A stretch of 64,000 nt of DNA from positions 122,745 to 186,744 of the forward strand of contig NZ_PHNC01000013.1 in assembly GCF_003121295.1 (NCBI RefSeq), in the 5' to 3' direction. How positions within the stretch are numbered: position 1 is the stretch's first letter; each line of letters begins with the position of its first letter. This DNA is from Streptomyces orinoci. Its GTDB lineage: Bacteria; Actinomycetota; Actinomycetes; Streptomycetales; Streptomycetaceae. Below, in pieces: positions 54,223 to 62,749 of the stretch. The notes beneath the pieces were generated by a model. That model searched no databases, was not told the DNA's origin, and saw nothing but the letters and a program-made list of their open reading frames with translations. Made by a program: the position numbers and the translations under genes.

Positions 54223-54259
54223 GTAAGGGCGAGCGGAGTTCCTCCGGAGTTTCCCTTAC
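54223..54259 (+). promoter_or_regulatory. Nested hairpin between epimerase and carbamoyltransferase genes
   Basis: Outer arms GTAAGGG (54223-54229) and CCCTTAC (54253-54259) enclose an inner CGGAG-TTC-CTCCG (54234-54246). In a 71-bp intercistronic gap it may tune mRNA processing or expression of the downstream genes, or serve as a partial terminator. Confidence 0.35.
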
Positions 54260-54283
54260 ACCCCCGACGCCACGGAGCACGCC

Positions 54284-55954
54284 ATGCGCATCCTCGGTAT
54301 CAACGCCCTCTTCCACGACCCGGCCGCCGCACTGGTCGTTGACGGACGGATCGTCGCGGCCGCCGAGGAGGAGCGGTTCTCCCGGCGCAAGCACGGCAAG
54401 CGCCCGGTGCCCTTCGCCGCCTGGGAGCTGCCCGTACAGGCGGCCGCCTGGTGTCTGGAGCACGCCGGGCTGAGCCCGGGCGAACTGGACGCGGTGGGCT
54501 ACTCCTACGACCCGGCGCTCTCCCGCCCCGCGGAGGCCATGGGCCTGGAGGACCCCTGGGACAGCCTGCGCCAGACCTATGCCCGGGAGGCCCCGTACTT
54601 CCTGGCCGACGCCCTGCCGGGACTGGCGCCGGAGAAGGTGAGGTTTGTCCCGCACCATGTGGCGCACGCGGCCTCCGCCGGACTGGCCGCGCCCCATCCG
54701 GACAGCGCGGTGCTGGTGCTGGACGGGCGCGGGGAGTGCGCCTCCCACCTGGCCGGGCGCTATACCGGCGGTGCCCTGGAGGTGCTGCGCACCCAGGAGC
54801 TGCCGCAGTCGCTGGGGCTGGTCTACGAGGAGCTGACCGCCCATCTGGGCTTTCTGCGCAGCAGTGACGAGTACAAGGTGATGGCCCTGGCCGCCTATGG
54901 CAAACCGCGCTTCCTGCCCGAGCTGCGGGAGCGGATGCACGCCACCGGGGACGGCGGTTTCCAGGCGCACGCGGTGGACTGGAGCGCGCTCACCGAGCCG
55001 CGCGCCCCTGGCCAGGAATGGACCCAGGACCATGCCGACCTGGCCGCCAGCACCCAGGCGTGTCTGGAGGAGCTGCTGCTGGACCTGGTGCGCTGGCTGT
55101 ACGGCCGCACCGGCGCCCGGGCACTGGCCCTGGCCGGCGGGGTGGCGCTCAACTGTGTGGCCAACTCGCGGATCGCCACCGAGGGCCCGTTCCGCAAGGT
55201 GTGGGTGCAGCCGGCCGCCGGTGACGCCGGGACCGCGCTGGGCGCGGCGCTGCATCTGGCGGCGGACCGCGGGGAGCCGGCCGCGCCGATGGAGGGCGCG
55301 GACCTGGGCCGGGGCTGGTCGGAGGAGGAGCTGCGGGGCTGGCTGGAGCGGGCCCGTATCCCCTATGAGGAGCCGCCGGACATCGCCGAGGCGGTGGCCG
55401 CGGAGCTGGCCCGGGACGGCATTGTGGCCTGGTTCCAGGGGCGCAGCGAGTACGGGCCCAGGGCGCTGGGACACCGCTCGCTGCTGGCCCACCCCGGCCG
55501 GGCGGAGAACCTTGAGCGGCTCAACCATGTCAAGGGCCGGGAGGAGTTCCGGCCGGTGGCGCCGATGGTGCTGGCCGACCGGGCGGCGGAGATCTTCGAG
55601 GGGCCGCTGCCCAGCCCGTATATGCTCTTCGTCCACGATGTGGTGCGCTCCTGGCGGGACCGGATCCCGGCCGTGGTGCATGTGGACGGCACCGCCCGCA
55701 TCCAGACCGTGGACCCGGCGCGGGAGCCCCTGGTGGCCCGGATGCTCACCGGGTTCGAGAAGCGCACCGGGCTGCCGGTGGTGGTCAACACCAGCCTGAA
55801 CACGGCGGGCCGGCCCATGGTGGACGATCCCCGGGACGCCCTGGAGTGCTTCGGTTCCGCGCCGGTGGATCTGCTGGCCATCGGGCCGTTCGCCGTGCGG
55901 CGCGGCCGGGCCTTCGCGGCGGGCGGCCGGGCGGCCGCGGAGGAGGCGACATGA
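54284..55954 (+). CDS. Carbamoyltransferase (NodU/CmcH/TobZ family)
   Basis: The product is 556 aa. The N-terminal Kae1-like ATPase domain starts ILGINALFHDPAAALVVDG and has AAEEERFSRRKH and VRFVPHHVAHAAS. LALAGGVALNCVANS lies further on, and the C-terminal domain carries GRSEYGPRALGHRSLL and VVNTSLNTAGRPMVDDP. Such enzymes transfer a carbamoyl group from carbamoyl phosphate, through carbamoyl-AMP, to a hydroxyl of a sugar or natural product. Here it would decorate the heptose-containing glycan. It overlaps the next gene by 4 bp. Confidence 0.92.
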   Translation: MRILGINALFHDPAAALVVDGRIVAAAEEERFSRRKHGKRPVPFAAWELPVQAAAWCLEHAGLSPGELDAVGYSYDPALSRPAEAMGLEDPWDSLRQTYAREAPYFLADALPGLAPEKVRFVPHHVAHAASAGLAAPHPDSAVLVLDGRGECASHLAGRYTGGALEVLRTQELPQSLGLVYEELTAHLGFLRSSDEYKVMALAAYGKPRFLPELRERMHATGDGGFQAHAVDWSALTEPRAPGQEWTQDHADLAASTQACLEELLLDLVRWLYGRTGARALALAGGVALNCVANSRIATEGPFRKVWVQPAAGDAGTALGAALHLAADRGEPAAPMEGADLGRGWSEEELRGWLERARIPYEEPPDIAEAVAAELARDGIVAWFQGRSEYGPRALGHRSLLAHPGRAENLERLNHVKGREEFRPVAPMVLADRAAEIFEGPLPSPYMLFVHDVVRSWRDRIPAVVHVDGTARIQTVDPAREPLVARMLTGFEKRTGLPVVVNTSLNTAGRPMVDDPRDALECFGSAPVDLLAIGPFAVRRGRAFAAGGRAAAEEAT

Positions 55955-56979
55955 ACTCCGGTTCCTGGCCCGCCTATTCGGTGGTGATCCCCACCCTGGG
56001 CCGGCCCTGTCTGGCGGCCTGTCTGGACGCGCTGGCGCTGTCGGCCGGCCCGGCGCCGGAGCGGGTGGTGCTGGTGGACGACCGTCCCGGCCCCCGGCAC
56101 AGCCGGCCGCCGCTGCCGCTGCCCGCGCTGGGTGAACTGCGCGGCCGGGCCCGGGTGTTGTGCAGCTCGGGGCGCGGTCCGGCGGCGGCCCGCAACACCG
56201 GGTGGCGGGCGGTGCACACCCCCTGGGTGGTGTTCCTGGACGACGATGTGCAGGTTGGCCCGGCCTGGCGGACCCGGCTGGTGCACGATCTGGCGCAGGC
56301 CGCCCCGGATGTGGACGGGGTGCAGGGCGTCATCGAGGTGCCGCTGCCCGGGGACCGGGCGCCCACCGACTGGGAGCGCAATACCGCCGGACTGGCCGGG
56401 GCCCGCTGGGCGACGGCCGATATGGCCTACCGCACGGCGGTGTTGCAGGCGGTGGGCGGTTTCGACGAGCGCTTCCCGCGGGCCTTCCGGGAGGACGCCG
56501 ATCTGGCGCTGCGGGTGCTGGCGGCCGGGCGGCGTCTGGAGCGCGGGCGGCGCACCACCCGGCATCCGGTGCGTCCGGCCGGCCGCTGGGTCTCGCTGCG
56601 CCACCAGGCGGGCAACGCCGATGACGCGCTGATGCTGCGGCTGCACGGCGCCGACTGGTGGCACCGGGCGGGCGCGCCGCGCGGCCGGCTGTCCCGGCAC
56701 GCGGCGGTGACCGCGGCCGGGGCGGCGGCGGTGGTGCTGGCGCTGGCCGGCCGCCGGGGCGCGGGGCTGGCGGCCGCGGCGGGCTGGGCGCTGGGTACCG
56801 CGGAGTTCGCCTGGGCGCGGATCGCGCCGGGGCCGCGTACCAGGTCGGAAGTGACGGCGATGCTGGCCACCAGTGCGGTGATCCCGCCGCTGGCCGTGGG
56901 GCACCGGCTGCGCGGCGCCTGGCGGCACCGGACGGCCGCGCCGCTGCCGGCCGGGCCACGGGGCGGGGGTGCGCCATGA
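55951..56979 (+). CDS. Family 2 glycosyltransferase with C-terminal membrane segment
   Basis: The product is 342 aa. The GT-A fold has YSVVIPTLGRPCLAACLDAL, LVDDR, the short GRGPAAARNTG and the metal-binding VFLDDDV (D-x-D), then VGGFDERFPRAFREDADLALR, the acceptor-region ED motif. Hydrophobic stretches near 255-285 suggest membrane contact. It adds a sugar to a lipid- or glycan-linked acceptor. It is joined by ATGA overlaps on both sides. Confidence 0.87.
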   Translation: MNSGSWPAYSVVIPTLGRPCLAACLDALALSAGPAPERVVLVDDRPGPRHSRPPLPLPALGELRGRARVLCSSGRGPAAARNTGWRAVHTPWVVFLDDDVQVGPAWRTRLVHDLAQAAPDVDGVQGVIEVPLPGDRAPTDWERNTAGLAGARWATADMAYRTAVLQAVGGFDERFPRAFREDADLALRVLAAGRRLERGRRTTRHPVRPAGRWVSLRHQAGNADDALMLRLHGADWWHRAGAPRGRLSRHAAVTAAGAAAVVLALAGRRGAGLAAAAGWALGTAEFAWARIAPGPRTRSEVTAMLATSAVIPPLAVGHRLRGAWRHRTAAPLPAGPRGGGAP

Positions 56980-57521
56980 GCGGCGGTACGGGCCTGCCGG
57001 AGGCGGTGCTGTTCGACCGGGACGGCACCCTGGTGCGGGATGTGCCCTACAACGGTGACCCGGGGCGGGTCCGGCCGCTGCCCGGGGCCCGGCGGGCGCT
57101 GGCACTGCTGCGGGAGCGCGGGGTGCGGGTGGGGGTGGTCACCAACCAGTCCGGGGTGGCGCGCGGGCTGCTGAGCATGGCCCAGGTGGCCCGGGTCAAC
57201 GCGCGGGTGGAGCAGCTGCTGGGCCCGTTCGATGTATGGGCGGTGTGCCCGCACGGTCCGGCGGACGGCTGTGGCTGCCGCAAGCCCGCGCCGGGCCTGA
57301 TCCTGCGCGCCGCCCGGGAGTTGGGGGTGCGCTGTGCGGACTGTGTGGTGGTCGGGGACATCGGCGGCGATCTGGCGGCCGCCTCGGCCGCCGGGGCGCG
57401 CGGGGTGCTGGTGCCCACCGCGGTCACCCGGCCCGAGGAGGTGGCGCGGGCCGAGTGCCGGGCGCCCGATCTGCCGGCCGCGGTGCGCCTGCTGCTTGAG
57501 GAAGGGGGTGGGTGGCGATGA
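56976..57521 (+). CDS. gmhB: D-glycero-D-manno-heptose-1,7-bisphosphate phosphatase (HAD-IIIA)
   Basis: The product is 181 aa, the normal GmhB length. Motif I is AVLFDRDGTLVRDVPY, motif II VTNQSGVARG, and motif III the Arg-Lys in CGCRKPAPGL. The zinc loop CPHGPADGCGC has three cysteines and a histidine, typical of GmhB and HisB-N. Motif IV is VVGDIGGDL. It removes the 7-phosphate to give heptose-1-phosphate, between the two HldE steps. Coupling by overlap with both neighbours supports the heptose assignment. Confidence 0.9.
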   Translation: MSGGTGLPEAVLFDRDGTLVRDVPYNGDPGRVRPLPGARRALALLRERGVRVGVVTNQSGVARGLLSMAQVARVNARVEQLLGPFDVWAVCPHGPADGCGCRKPAPGLILRAARELGVRCADCVVVGDIGGDLAAASAAGARGVLVPTAVTRPEEVARAECRAPDLPAAVRLLLEEGGGWR

Positions 57522-58573
57522 GGGCTCTGGTGGCCCGGCTGGACAGCTTCGGCGATGTGCTGCTGGCCGGTCCGGCGGTCCGGGCGGTGGCCGCGCGGGC
57601 GGAGCACACCGTCCTGCTGTGCGGGCCGCGCGGCGCTCCGGCGGCCCGGATGCTGCCCGGGGTGGACCAGGTGATGGTGTGGGACGCGCCCTGGGCGGGC
57701 TTCCAGCCGCCCGCCGTGGACCGTACGGACGTGGACCGGTTCGTCGATGACATCGCCCGACTGCGGGTGGATACGGGCCTGTTGCTCACCTCCTTCCACC
57801 AAAGCCCGCTGCCGCTGGCCCTGTTGCTGCGGCTGGCCGGAGTCCCGCGGCTGGCGGCGGACTGTGCCGACTATCCCGGTGCGCTGCTGGACGTACGGCA
57901 CCGGCGTGCCCCGCGCGCTCATGAGGTGCGGGCCGCGCTGGATCTGGCCGAGGCGGCCGGATTCCCGCTGCCGGAAGGCGATGACGGCCGGCCGGCGGTG
58001 ACCGAGCCGCCCGCCCCGGGCGCCCTGGTGGGCGAGGACGGCTATGTGGTGGTGCACCCGGGCGCCGCGGTGCCGGCCCGGCGCTGGGGCACGGAGCGGT
58101 GCACGGCGGCGGTCCGGGAACTGGTGCGCGCCGGCTACCGGGTGGTGGTCACCGGGGCGCCGGAGGAGCGGGAGCTGACCGCGGCGGTGGCCCGGGGCGG
58201 CGCGCTGGACCTGGGCGGGCGTACCGGCCCGGCCGAGCTGGCCGGGGTGCTGGCCCATGCGGCCGCGGTGGTGGTGGGCAATACCGGGCCGGCCCATCTG
58301 GCGGCGGCGGTGGGCACTCCGGTGGTCTCGCTGTTCGCCCCGGTGGTGCCGGCCGAGCGGTGGGCCCCGTACGGGGTGCCGCATGTGCTGCTGGGGGACG
58401 AGCGGGCGCCGTGCGCGGGCAGCCGGGCCCGGGTCTGCCCGGTGCCCGGCCACCCCTGCCTGAACGGGGTGTCCCCGGAGGATGTGCTGGCCGCGGTGGA
58501 GAAGCTGACCGGGCGGACGCCCGGCCTGGACCCCGGACCGGAGCGGATGGAGCGGACGGAGCGGACGTCATGA
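57518..58573 (+). CDS. Family 9 glycosyltransferase (ADP-heptose transferase-like)
   Basis: The product is 351 aa. The GT9 features are RLDSFGDVLLAGPAVRAVAA at the start, VVHPGAAVPARRWGTERCTAAVREL, and the ADP-heptose-binding region GNTGPAHLAAAVGTPVVSLFAPVVPAERW. In Gram-negatives this family (WaaC/WaaF) moves heptose onto LPS. Here it should use ADP-heptose made by the products of this same operon. A GTG at 57512 is an alternative start, but the ATG gives the family N-terminus and the ATGA overlap. Confidence 0.9.
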   Translation: MRALVARLDSFGDVLLAGPAVRAVAARAEHTVLLCGPRGAPAARMLPGVDQVMVWDAPWAGFQPPAVDRTDVDRFVDDIARLRVDTGLLLTSFHQSPLPLALLLRLAGVPRLAADCADYPGALLDVRHRRAPRAHEVRAALDLAEAAGFPLPEGDDGRPAVTEPPAPGALVGEDGYVVVHPGAAVPARRWGTERCTAAVRELVRAGYRVVVTGAPEERELTAAVARGGALDLGGRTGPAELAGVLAHAAAVVVGNTGPAHLAAAVGTPVVSLFAPVVPAERWAPYGVPHVLLGDERAPCAGSRARVCPVPGHPCLNGVSPEDVLAAVEKLTGRTPGLDPGPERMERTERTS

Positions 58574-59532
58574 GGATCCTGCTGTGGCATGTGCACGGTT
58601 CATGGACGACGGCGTTCGTCCAGGGCCGGCACAGCTATCTGGTGCCGGTGACGGCGGACCGGGGCCCGGACGGGCTGGGCCGGGCCGCCACCTTCGACTG
58701 GCCGGAGTCGGTACGGGAGGTGCCGCCGGAGGAGCTGCGCGACACCGGGATCGATCTGCTGGTGCTTCAGCGGCCGCATGAACTGGAGCTGGCGCGCCGC
58801 TGGCTGGGACGGCGGCCGGGCGTGGATGTGCCGACGGTGTACCTCGAACACAACGCGCCCGGCGGCCCCGTACCGGACACCCGTCATCCGGCCGCGGACC
58901 GGCCGGAGTTGACGGTGGTCCATGTCACCCACTTCAACCGGCTGATGTGGGACTGCGGTTCGACGCCGACGGCGGTGATCGAGCATGGCATCGTCGATCC
59001 GGGTCCGCTGTGGACCGGGCGGCTGAAGCGGGCGGCGGTGGTGGTCAACGAGCCGCTGCGGCGCGGCCGTACCACCGGCACCGATCTGCTGCCCTACTTC
59101 GCCGGGGCGGCGCCGCTGGATGTGTTCGGGATGCGCACCGAGGGCGTCGCCGAGCGCCTGGGCCTCCCGCCGGAGCGCTGCCGCAGCCGCGAACTGGTCC
59201 AGGACGAGCTGCACTTGGCGCTGGCCGAGCGGCGGGTCTATCTGCATCCGGTGCGCTGGACCTCGCTGGGGCTGTCCCTGCTGGAGGCCATGCACCTGGG
59301 GATGCCGGTGGTGGCGCTGGCGACCACCGAGGTGTGCGAGGCGGTGCCGCCGGGAGCCGGGGTGGTCTCCAACCGGCTGGAGGTGCTGCATGACGCGGTA
59401 CGCGGCTTCCTCGCCGAGCCGGATCTGGCACGGGAGACCGGCCGGGCGGCCAGGGCCGCGGCCCTGGCCCGCTATGGACTGCCCAGGTTCCTGGACGACT
59501 GGGACCGGCTGATCAAGGAGGTGACCCGATGA
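58570..59532 (+). CDS. GT-B glycosyltransferase (family 4-like)
   Basis: The product is 320 aa. It starts MRILLWHVHGSWTTAF, lacks a long N-terminal glycine loop, and has the C-terminal donor site VYLHPVRWTSLGLSLLEAMHLGMPVVALATTEV (E-x7-E pattern) in the GT-B fold. Proteins of this look accompany the heptose operon in streptomycetes as far as I recall. The donor and acceptor are unknown. It overlaps both neighbours by 4 bp. Confidence 0.8.
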   Translation: MRILLWHVHGSWTTAFVQGRHSYLVPVTADRGPDGLGRAATFDWPESVREVPPEELRDTGIDLLVLQRPHELELARRWLGRRPGVDVPTVYLEHNAPGGPVPDTRHPAADRPELTVVHVTHFNRLMWDCGSTPTAVIEHGIVDPGPLWTGRLKRAAVVVNEPLRRGRTTGTDLLPYFAGAAPLDVFGMRTEGVAERLGLPPERCRSRELVQDELHLALAERRVYLHPVRWTSLGLSLLEAMHLGMPVVALATTEVCEAVPPGAGVVSNRLEVLHDAVRGFLAEPDLARETGRAARAAALARYGLPRFLDDWDRLIKEVTR

Positions 59533-60749
59533 GGATCGCCATGGTTTCCGAACACGCCAGTCCGCTGGCCGCGTTGGGCGGTCCCGACGCGGGGGGCCAG
59601 AACGTCTATGTGGCCCGGCTGGCGGAGCTGCTGGCCGGCCGGGGCCACCGGGTGACGGTCTACACCCGCCGGGACGATCCCGCGCTGCCGGACCGGGTGC
59701 CGCTGCCCTCGGGCGCGGTGGTGGAGCATGTGCGCGCCGGCCCGCCGCGGGCGCTGCCCAAGGACGAACTGCTGCCGTTCATGCCGGGGTTCGGGGCGCA
59801 TCTGGCGCGGGCCTGGGAGCGCGAGGACCCCGATGTGGTGCACGCCCACTTCTGGATGTCGGGGCTGGCCTCGCTGCTGGGGGCGCGTGATCTGGGGGTG
59901 CCGGTGGTGCAGACCTATCACGCCCTGGGCACCGTCAAGCAGCGGCACCAGGGGGCGGCGGACACCAGCCCGCCGGAACGCCTGGGCATCGAGCGGAACA
60001 TCGGCGCCAGTTGCGCCCGGATCCTGGCCACCTGCTCGGACGAGGTGCGGGAGCTGGGCCGGATGGGCATCGCCCCGGAGCGCTGTTCGGTGGTGCCCTG
60101 CGGGGTGGACACCGAGCTCTTCTCGGCCCGGGGCCGGATCGCCCTGAGCCCGCCGCGCCGGGCCCGGCACCGGCTGCTGACCGTGGGCCGGCTGGTGCCG
60201 CGCAAGGGCGTGGACCTGGCGCTGCGCGCACTGCGCCGGATCCCGGACGCCGAACTGCTGGTGGCGGGCGGCCCGCCGCGTGACGGACTGGCCCGGGACG
60301 GCGAGGCGATGCGGCTGCTGGCCCTGGCCCGGCAGCTGCGGGTGGCCGACCGGCTGGTGCTGCTGGGCTGTGTGCCGCACCAGGAGATGCCGGCGCTGAT
60401 CCGCAGCGCCGATGTGGTGCTGTGCACCCCGGCCTATGAGCCGTTCGGCATCGTTCCGCTGGAGGCGATGGCCTGCGGCGTACCGGTGGTGGCCACCGAT
60501 GTGGGCGGGCACCGGGACACCGTGGCCCACGGCCGCACCGGTCTGCTGGTGCCGCCGGGCCGCCCGGCGCCGCTGGCCGAGGCGATCCGCCGGCTCCTGG
60601 ACTCGCCCGAGCGGCTGGCGGCCTGCGGCCGGGCCGGGCGGGAACGGGCGGTGACCCGGTTCGCCTGGCCGAAGGTGGCGGGCGGTGTGGAACGCGTCTA
60701 CGACCGGGCCGCCGCCCTGCGCCCCATAGCGTCAGGAGTCCCGCGATGA
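59529..60749 (+). CDS. Family 4 glycosyltransferase
   Basis: The product is 406 aa. N-terminal EHASPLAALGGPDAGGQNVYVARLA is the acceptor/donor loop of sucrose-synthase-like and MshA-like GT4 enzymes. VVHAHFWMSGLAS, VVPCGVDTELF, LLTVGRLVPRKGVDLAL and the C-terminal CTPAYEPFGIVPLEAMACGVPVVATDVGG follow. It transfers a sugar with retention of configuration. It is not the mycothiol enzyme by context; it lies within the heptose operon, 4-bp overlapped on each side. Confidence 0.9.
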   Translation: MRIAMVSEHASPLAALGGPDAGGQNVYVARLAELLAGRGHRVTVYTRRDDPALPDRVPLPSGAVVEHVRAGPPRALPKDELLPFMPGFGAHLARAWEREDPDVVHAHFWMSGLASLLGARDLGVPVVQTYHALGTVKQRHQGAADTSPPERLGIERNIGASCARILATCSDEVRELGRMGIAPERCSVVPCGVDTELFSARGRIALSPPRRARHRLLTVGRLVPRKGVDLALRALRRIPDAELLVAGGPPRDGLARDGEAMRLLALARQLRVADRLVLLGCVPHQEMPALIRSADVVLCTPAYEPFGIVPLEAMACGVPVVATDVGGHRDTVAHGRTGLLVPPGRPAPLAEAIRRLLDSPERLAACGRAGRERAVTRFAWPKVAGGVERVYDRAAALRPIASGVPR

Positions 60750-61345
60750 CCGTGACCCGTACCACCCCTCGTACCGCGGCCGGCACCGACCACTGCGACC
60801 GGCTGCTGGCGGCACTGCGGACCTTCCGGGCCGAGCAGGTGGCCACCGCCCAGCGCTGGGGCGCCCAGCTGGCGGCCACCCTGTCCGCCGGCGGGCGGCT
60901 GCTGGCGGCGGGCAACGGCGGCAGCGCGGCCCAGGCCCAGCATCTGACGGCCGAGCTGGTGGGGCGCTACCGCGAGGACCGGGCCCCGTTCTCGGCCATC
61001 GCCCTGCACGCCGACACCTCCAGCTGCACCGCCATCGTCAATGACTACGGGCCGGACGAGCTGTTCGCCCGTCAGGTACGGGCCCACGCCCGGCCCGGCG
61101 ATGTGCTGATCCTGCTGTCCACCAGCGGGGCCAGCCGCAATCTGCTGGCCGCGGCAGCCGCGGGCCGGGCGGCGGCGGCCGATGTCTGGTCGCTGACCGG
61201 GCCGGCGCCCAACCCGCTGGCCGAGGCGGGCGACCGGCGGCTGTGCGTGGCGGCGGACAGCACCGCCAACGTCCAGGAGCTGCACCTGGTGGCGGTGCAT
61301 CTGATGTGCGCCGCCTTCGACGCGGCCCTGGACACCCTGCCCTGA
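60746..61345 (+). CDS. gmhA: Sedoheptulose-7-phosphate isomerase
   Basis: The product is 199 aa, the usual GmhA size, a single SIS domain: LLAAGNGGSAAQAQHLTAELVGRY (substrate phosphate loop), AIVNDYGPDELFARQV, LLSTSGASRNLL and a C-terminal VQELHLVAVHLMC helix with the catalytic His region. It converts sedoheptulose-7-phosphate to D-glycero-manno-heptose-7-phosphate, the first step of ADP-heptose synthesis. ATGA overlap with the GT4 gene. Confidence 0.92.
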   Translation: MTVTRTTPRTAAGTDHCDRLLAALRTFRAEQVATAQRWGAQLAATLSAGGRLLAAGNGGSAAQAQHLTAELVGRYREDRAPFSAIALHADTSSCTAIVNDYGPDELFARQVRAHARPGDVLILLSTSGASRNLLAAAAAGRAAAADVWSLTGPAPNPLAEAGDRRLCVAADSTANVQELHLVAVHLMCAAFDAALDTLP

Positions 61346-61360
61346 CCGAAAGGGGTCGTT

Positions 61361-62749
61361 ATGAGCACCGGGACACCACTGCTGGTCGTCGGTGACGCCC
61401 TGCTCGACCGGGATCTGGTCGGCACCGCGGAACGGCTGGCGCCGGACGCGCCCGTCCCGGTGCTGGACGGCTGCCAGGAGTGGCTGCGCCCGGGCGGCGC
61501 GGCGCTGGCCGCCTGGCTGGCCGCCCGGGCGGGCCGTTCGGTGACCCTGCTGGCGCCGCTGGGCGAGGACCCGGCCAGCCGCCGGGTCAGAGCGCTGCTG
61601 GAACCGCTGGTGACGGTGGTGCCGCTGCCGCTGGACGGCCCGCTGGTGGAGAAGACCAGGGTGCTGGCGGACGGCCGCCCGGTGGTCCGGCTGGACCGGG
61701 GCACCGGGCGGGCCGGCCCGGCCACCGACCGGGCCCGCCGGCTGCTGGACCAGGCGCCCGCGGTGCTGGTGGCCGACTACGCCCGGGGCGCCGCCGAGGT
61801 GCTGCGGGCGGAGCTGGCCGCGCTGGCCCCGCACACCGCGCTGGTCTGGGACCCGCACCCGCGCGGCCTGCCGCCGGTGCCCGGCGCCCGGCTGGCGACC
61901 CCCACCTATGAGGAGGCCCGCGGCTTCGCCGGGGACGGTGTGCCGGAGGGCGAGTCGCTGGGCGCGGTGGCCCGTACCGCGGCGGACCTGGTGCGCCGCT
62001 GGCGGGCGGTATGGGTGGCGATCACCCTGGGCGGCCGGGGCGCGCTGCTCTCCCAGGGGGAGGGCCCCATGCTGGTTCCGGCCGCGGCCCGGCACAGCGG
62101 TGACACCTGTGGCGCCGGTGACTGCTTCGCGGCGACCGCCGCCGGGCTGCTGGGCGACGGCGCCCTGCCGGCCGAAGCGGTGCAGGGCGCGGTGGCCGCG
62201 GCCACCCGCTATGTCGCCGAGGGCGGCGCCCGGGCGGTGGCGCCCGGTCCGGAGCCCACCGGGGCGCCGGACCACCGCGGCGAGGCGGACGGCCTGAAGC
62301 TGGCGGGCCGGGTGAGGGCCGCGGGTGGCACGGTGGTCGCCGCGGGCGGCTGCTTCGACCTGCTGCACGCCGGCCATGTCAGCCTGCTCCAGCAGGCCCG
62401 GGGCATCGGCGACTGCCTGATCGTCTGCCTGAACTCCGACGCCTCGGTACGCCGCCGCAAGGGCGCCGGCCGGCCCATCAATCCGCTGCCCGACCGGATC
62501 AGAGTGCTCCAGGCCCTCCAGTGTGTGGACGCGGTGGCGGTGTTCGACGAGGACACCCCCCAGCGGCTGCTGTCCCGGCTCCGCCCGCACATCTGGGTCA
62601 AGGGCGGCGACTACGCGGTGGAACAGCTGCCGGAAGCGGCCCAGCTGGCGGAGTGGGGCGGGCAGGCGGTACTGCTGCCCTACCTGGACGGCCGCTCCAG
62701 CACCACATTGGCCACCCGCGCGGCCCGCACGGTGGGGGCCCGGCGATGA
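61361..62749 (+). CDS. hldE: Bifunctional heptose-7-phosphate kinase / heptose-1-phosphate adenylyltransferase
   Basis: The product is 462 aa, the length of HldE. The N-terminal ribokinase (PfkB) domain has LLVVGDALLDRD, RPGGAALAAWLAARAG, VEKTRVLADGRPVVRLDRG and the anion hole/catalytic Asp in DTCGAGDCFAA. The C-terminal nucleotidyltransferase domain (about 320-462) has GGCFDLLHAGHVSLLQQAR (H-x-G-H), and GRSSTTLATR. It carries out steps 2 and 4 of ADP-heptose synthesis. AAAGGGG precedes the ATG, 15 bp after gmhA. Confidence 0.94.
   Translation: MSTGTPLLVVGDALLDRDLVGTAERLAPDAPVPVLDGCQEWLRPGGAALAAWLAARAGRSVTLLAPLGEDPASRRVRALLEPLVTVVPLPLDGPLVEKTRVLADGRPVVRLDRGTGRAGPATDRARRLLDQAPAVLVADYARGAAEVLRAELAALAPHTALVWDPHPRGLPPVPGARLATPTYEEARGFAGDGVPEGESLGAVARTAADLVRRWRAVWVAITLGGRGALLSQGEGPMLVPAAARHSGDTCGAGDCFAATAAGLLGDGALPAEAVQGAVAAATRYVAEGGARAVAPGPEPTGAPDHRGEADGLKLAGRVRAAGGTVVAAGGCFDLLHAGHVSLLQQARGIGDCLIVCLNSDASVRRRKGAGRPINPLPDRIRVLQALQCVDAVAVFDEDTPQRLLSRLRPHIWVKGGDYAVEQLPEAAQLAEWGGQAVLLPYLDGRSSTTLATRAARTVGARR

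Noticed and set aside
59529..60749. MshA (mycothiol glycosyltransferase)
   Set aside because: The GT4 motifs are similar, but the gene is embedded in the heptose/carbamoyl glycan operon, with no mycothiol genes nearby.
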